A stretch of 64,000 bases of DNA. It comes from Prosapia bicincta. Taxonomy: Eukaryota > Arthropoda > Insecta > Hemiptera > Cercopidae. Shown here in pieces: positions 59,510-64,000 of this stretch. Position 1 is the stretch's first letter. Every line of letters starts with the position of its first letter. The stretch lies in NCBI GenBank assembly GCA_036971475.1, contig JBAIZL010000003.1:88427042-88491041 (forward strand), given 5' to 3'. A program made the position numbers and the translations under genes. The notes below the pieces were generated by a model. The model was not told the DNA's origin and ran no database searches. It saw nothing but the letters and a program-made list of their open reading frames with translations.

Positions 59510-60640
59510 CATTATTAAATAAATGAAATTATAAAAATATATGATAACAATGGTTATTGGGTTCGCTATGTAGATGATGGAATGTATATATCAAACAATA
59601 ATAATATAAATTTAACAAATATTTTGGATAAAATAGATAAAATTAATAATAAAATCGAATTTACTTATGAAATTGAAACAAATAATAAAATAAATTTTCT
59701 AGATTTAACAATAAAAAGAAAAAATGAAAAATTTTAATATATGATATACCGTAAACCAACTGTAAAAAATACCAAATAATTCTAATCATCCATATAATCA
59801 AAAAATGGCTGCTTTATATAACTTATTATATAGAATGCATAAAATACCTATGAATGACGAAAATAAAATGAGAGAAAAAAAAATAATTTATCAAATTGCA
59901 TTAGAAAACGGTTATAAAAAGAAAACTGTTGACAAACTTAATTATAATATTTTTAATAAACAAAATAATAATTTAATTTGCAATAGCAATAATAATACAA
60001 TATGGACTTCATTTTTATTTATAGGCCATGAAATAAAAAATATCACCAAATTATTTAAAAATACAAATATCAAAATTGCATACAAAACTAACAACAAAAT
60101 AATAAACACAATAAATAACAATAATAAAATAATTAATATGCATGAAAAAGGTGGTGTTTATAAATTAGAATGTGAAAACTGTAATAAAGCTTATATAGGT
60201 CAAACCAAGAAAAAATTAAGAGAAAGATATAAAAAACATTTGAATGCCTATATTAATCCAGAAATATATAAATCAAATTTTGCAAATCATTGTATTAATA
60301 ATAAGCACCAATTTCCAAATATTGAAAATATGAAACTTATAAAAGAAATTAATAAGGAATTAAGAATGAATATATATGAAGCATTCGACATATATAAATA
60401 AAATAATAATAACAAATTAATAAAAGAACAAATACAAATACATTCTAAATTTGGCAATTTGTATAAATTTAGCAACAATTCTATTTCTAATTTAACATAT
60501 GTTTTAGGCCTATAGCTTACATTATTGTAATTTTCATTCCTGATAATGTTGGTACTGTTTACCAACGAAAAGCTTTGGATATAAATTAATAAATATTCTT
60601 GTATTTGAATAGCCTAAGTTGTTTTAAATTATTAAACAAG
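59510..60640 (+). mobile_element. Penelope-like element C (RT end, GIY-YIG and terminal repeat)
   Basis: Plus strand. At 59540-59760 the RT motif 'YVDDGMYI' and 'NFLDLTIKRK' are readable, then a stop and frame breaks, then a 198-codon frame. The terminal repeat at 60530-60640 carries a hammerhead core with a changed base (CTGATAA). Confidence 0.85.
59540..60480 (+). pseudogene. Penelope RT-GIY-YIG pseudogene, copy C
   Basis: The segment covers RT motif C (YVDD) and the downstream 'FLDLTI', then a TAA at about 59737. The frame is then disrupted and resumes at 59805-60401 with 'QKMAALYNLLYRMHKIP' upstream in phase, 'GVYKLECENCNKAYIGQTKKK', 'RERYKKHLNAY' and 'NHCINNKHQFP'. A TAA at 60399-60401 ends the frame before the last 30 or so residues, which follow in the same frame. 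Protein similarity to A and B is clear but lower, so C is a different subfamily. It is very rich in Asn, Lys and Ile, reflecting AT bias. Confidence 0.85.
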
Positions 60641-60646
60641 AAAAAG

Positions 60647-60650
<4 letters not shown>

Positions 60651-60696
<46 letters not shown>

Positions 60697-60927
60697 AAGT
60701 AAGTCAAAATACAAATACAAGAATTATAATTGAATTTACAATTCAAAGCTTTTCGTTGGCTAACAGTACCAACATCATCAGGAATATTCCTGATGATGTT
60801 GGTACTGTTAGCTAACGAACAGCTTTGAATTGTAAATTCAATTATAATTCTTGTATTTGTATTTTGACTTAGTTCTTTATTAATACACAAGAATACATAT
60901 TACGATATATATATATATATATATATT
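60651..60927. mobile_element. Palindromic mini-element with two hammerhead-like motifs between (TA)n tracts
   Basis: (TA)n at 60651-60693, arms 60700-60895, (TA)n at 60905-60927. The minus motif (about 60782-60740) keeps CTGATGA, GTTGG/CCAAC, CGAAA and stem I ATTC/GAAT. The plus motif (C3 near 60788) has CGAAC in place of CGAAA. Confidence 0.65.
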
Positions 60928-61037
60928 TAAAGATTAAATAATATACACTAATACAGGAATATTTAATTTATTGAAATATTCCTGTATTAGTGTATATTAT
61001 TTAATCTTAAAAATATTCTAACAGGAAAACATATTTG

Positions 61038-61092
<55 letters not shown>

Positions 61093-61210
61093 AATATGGT
61101 GATATATTTTCTTGTAATATAGTTAATAAAATAAAATATTTCAAAAACAAGAATATATTCATTAAATATATTCATTAAAAGTATTCTTGTTTTTGAAATA
61201 TTTTATTTTA

Positions 61211-61252
<42 letters not shown>
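60928..61252. mobile_element. Two centre-deleted palindromes with (TA)n
   Basis: 60940-61010 is an almost perfect palindrome around 'cctgtattagtgtatatta'. 61092-61215 is another around the terminal repeat of Penelope A/B. They are separated by (TA)n at 61044-61091 and end in (TA)n at 61216-61252. No ribozyme centre remains. Confidence 0.75.
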
Positions 61253-61256
<4 letters not shown>

Positions 61257-62553
61257 GAGAGTGATAATTAATAGAAAAAATTGAAAATAGATAAAAAATC
61301 CATAAACATACCCCGAATCATAAAGATTAGACAAACCCAGGTAGCCATCCAACGGGCTTAGTGACTAATCAGGATATATAGTACATTAGTATTATTAAAT
61401 AAGCAACCCTCAGTCAGATACTTTAGGGGATTTACAGGTCATGCTTGCTCCTGTAACGACTCCCTGCAACAACAGAGTTGCCCCTTACAGCCACAAATTT
61501 CCTTTATTTCGTATGTACAATAATTTTTTTAATAAAAAAAATATATAAATATTAGCGCTTGTGACATTGTGTATAAATAATGACCAATCGGTGTCCTACT
61601 TGCCTTACATTTCTTTACCTCCTTGTCCTTCTTGCATAGGGTTCTCCAACCTTATGTTCGTCTATCTGGTCTACTATGATTACTTTTTTTCAGACAGGTG
61701 TTGGGATTTCTCTGACGTCCTATCTTTTAATGTAATCTACAAACTTTCGCTTTACACTCACGTGACCGCTTGCGCGCATACACACACACACGCACAAAAG
61801 AGTGAGAGATCATCCGGATAAGTTTTTGTGACTTTTACAGATTATAAAGTAGGGGAAAGCATTGTTATTGATAGATAAAATACTAAGGTTAGAGACATAA
61901 AATCTCCTGGTTATAACAGATAAAACCTTTGTATCACGTGTAAAGGTTAGACGAAGCATACTTACTCTTTACCAGCATCGTTACAGACTTGTCTAACCAT
62001 TGCAATCCTTTGGAAGAAAAATGATAAGATTGAATAGGTGGTATTAAGGTAGGAGGACTATGGAACGAATAAAACGATCTTCTGGTACTAGAAACAGAGG
62101 GAAAAGCAAGGTAGCTTACCTGATGTAGACGTCTTTTCAACCATGTCTATAAGTAGTCTACCCGCTAGACGTTTACACGTTTAAGGAATACCCACCATAA
62201 AGTTACAATTTGCATTGCATTTGCAACAAATACGGAAGGAATAAATGATCCCTAGGTGCTGGGAACAACAACAGCGTGATTGTGAAAGAATTGAAGAAGA
62301 ATAAAACATGGCGAAACAAGAATAATGACGAAGGACTCCTAGGTTCGCACCGTCTATTCCTTCGTCGAAAGGACACAAAGATAGTTCACATTTTGTTGGT
62401 GACAGTCTAGTACATGAATCTACGCACGCAATGAAACTATTGATTCCAGACCGCCTGACTACCGTCAGTTCTGGGTTTGGTCTCATGACCTGTGGTACTA
62501 GTGTAAGATCCCTAAGCCTTACTGTTAAATGCCTGGATTGGTGACCTTGCAAA
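61253..62553. other. Intergenic sequence with dispersed repeat pieces
   Basis: No supported gene. Copies of the dispersed 'tagt-tctacccg' motif lie at 61860-62170. The minus-strand open frame 62594-62181 has no motif and partly overlaps the next array. Confidence 0.45.
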
Positions 62554-63316
62554 GAGACGATTTCGGGCGCTTTTCCAGAACTACTCGGGACCACTACAAC
62601 TCCCGAACAATATTTCCTTTAGATGTAATCTTATGATTGGTTCGGTCCGGGTAGTACAAAAAGAGACGATTTCGGGCGCTTTTCCAGAACTACTCGGGAC
62701 CACTACAACTCCCGAACAATATTTCCTTTAGATGTAATCTTATGATTGGTTCGGTCCGGGTAGTACAAAAAGAGACGATTTCGGGCGCTTTTCCAGAACT
62801 ACTCGGGACCACTACAACTCCCGAACAATATTTCCTTTAGATGTAATCTTATGATTGGTTCGGTCCGGGTAGTACAAAAAGAGACGATTTCGGGCGCTTT
62901 TCCAGAACTACTCGGGACCACTACAACTCCCGAACAATATTTCCTTTAGATGTAATCTTATGATTGGTTCGGTCCGGGTAGTACAAAAAGAGACGATTTC
63001 GGGCGCTTTTCCAGAACTACTCGGGACCACTACAACTCCCGAACAATATTTCCTTTAGATGTAATCTTATGATTGGTTCGGTCCGGGTAGTACAAAAAGA
63101 GACGATTTCGGGCGCTTTTCCAGAACTACTCGGGACCACTACAACTCCCGAACAATATTTCCTTTAGATGTAATCTTATGATTGGTTCGGTCCGGGTAGT
63201 ACAAAAAGAGACGATTTCGGGCGCTTTTCCAGAACTACTCGGGACCACTACAACTCCCGAACAATATTTCCTTTAGATGTAATCTTATGATTGGTTCGGT
63301 CCGGGTAGTACAATAG
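62554..63316 (+). repeat. 109-bp tandem array, seven near-perfect units
   Basis: 'gagacgatttcgggcgcttt' begins at 62554, 62663, 62772 and every 109 bases after. I saw no differences between the copies I compared, so the array is recent or homogenised. Confidence 0.97.
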
Positions 63317-64000
63317 TACCATTACTAAATCTCGGTTGGCCTTACATAAGGACCGGATCCTCAGACTAGGGCCTTGGTTCTAGGTAGGCATGACTCTCCT
63401 TGTGGACCTTGAAACCGGTAACCTGTTTCCTAGAGTGGAAAATATTTACATATTGTGGGAAGAAAATATAAATCCTCACATGATACAGAGCTATTCTCAA
63501 ATACCTTCAAAGAAAGGTGTTTTATCCCCGAAGAACTGCATTTCCAGAACTTCAATTTAGGAAAACCAACTGCTTCCTACGAAGATTTGACCCTATCTAA
63601 TCCAGCGAAAACGGTGTAATATATCAGGTGAGCTAAGAAGGCAGGGCTTGAATCTGAAGGTTAAAGCAACGAAGTTAAGAAAAATGGCTCGAATAAATTT
63701 GGTAGATCACAAAAAAGACTAAATTTAACAAATACAGGAAAATACATTTCAATGCACGGCGGAAAGTACAACCGTTTAAAAAAAAATTGCAACACTTAGT
63801 AGAAAAAAAACAATGGAAATAATTTTTGGAAGAGCTGCTGAAATAACCACGACCTCTTCTATTCGATATAAAAAGAAGCAGGTAAGAATTAGGTTGAATA
63901 TTACAATAGTTGTCGACAGAAGGCCGATGTCACTAACGTGACATACTCTGCATGCAACGCCACGGTGTAGTTCTGATCGCAGTAAATGTAACCCATAAGG
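63317..64000. other. Intergenic sequence to window end
   Basis: No supported gene or repeat. Confidence 0.45.

Noticed and set aside
62181..62594. 137-codon minus-strand frame
   Set aside because: No family motif and its start lies in the 109-bp array.

Overview
The window is invertebrate nuclear DNA: AT-rich, full of tandem satellites and (TA)n tracts, with fragments of many eukaryotic transposons and no host gene I can recognise. The mix of non-LTR retrotransposon, Penelope-like, Tigger/pogo, hAT and piggyBac-like elements, together with short TTAGG runs, makes an arthropod (chelicerate or crustacean) my preferred guess, but the host is not proven.

The standout is a 12.4-kb block at 4549-16922. 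Two inverted arms of about 4.8 kb (4549-9328 and 12153-16922) flank a unique core of about 2.8 kb. The core carries two divergent genes: a compact BIR-RING inhibitor-of-apoptosis gene (11184-11720, +) and a six-exon RING-finger gene (10712 down to 9514, -). Each arm carries one more spliced RING-finger gene (8119 down to 7469, -, and 13361-14011, +), so the block holds four RING-domain genes. They have TATA boxes, polyadenylation signals and short phase-0 introns. The arms also hold AGGTAAAG-motif arrays, 55-60-bp arrays upstream of the RING gene, and end modules with A-tracts flanked by G-runs. No capsid, polymerase or transposase gene lies inside. The layout resembles a herpesvirus-type short region (unique sequence between inverted repeats). 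IAP and RING genes are also known from malacoherpesviruses and from crustacean nimavirus-like elements. I treat it as an endogenous fragment of an undescribed large DNA virus, or a virus-derived element.

Layout: 1-4548, intergenic with a LINE RNase H fragment; 4549-16922, the inverted-repeat block; 17080-18310, 136-bp satellite; 19171-22160, 82-bp satellite with a 328-bp higher-order repeat; 24650-25818, 26-bp array; 26746-28065, piggyBac-like relic; 28748-32050, microsatellites, hAT relics and Penelope ends; 32051-33195, 153-bp array; 35610-36360, 62-bp array; 39616-48629, three Tigger/pogo elements; 48656-61252, Penelope-like elements, hammerhead-ribozyme palindromes and (TA)n tracts; 62554-63316, 109-bp array.

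The Penelope-like elements encode GIY-YIG endonuclease domains. Their terminal repeats contain hammerhead-like cores with covarying stems. The same motif recurs in small palindromic elements set in (TA)n tracts.
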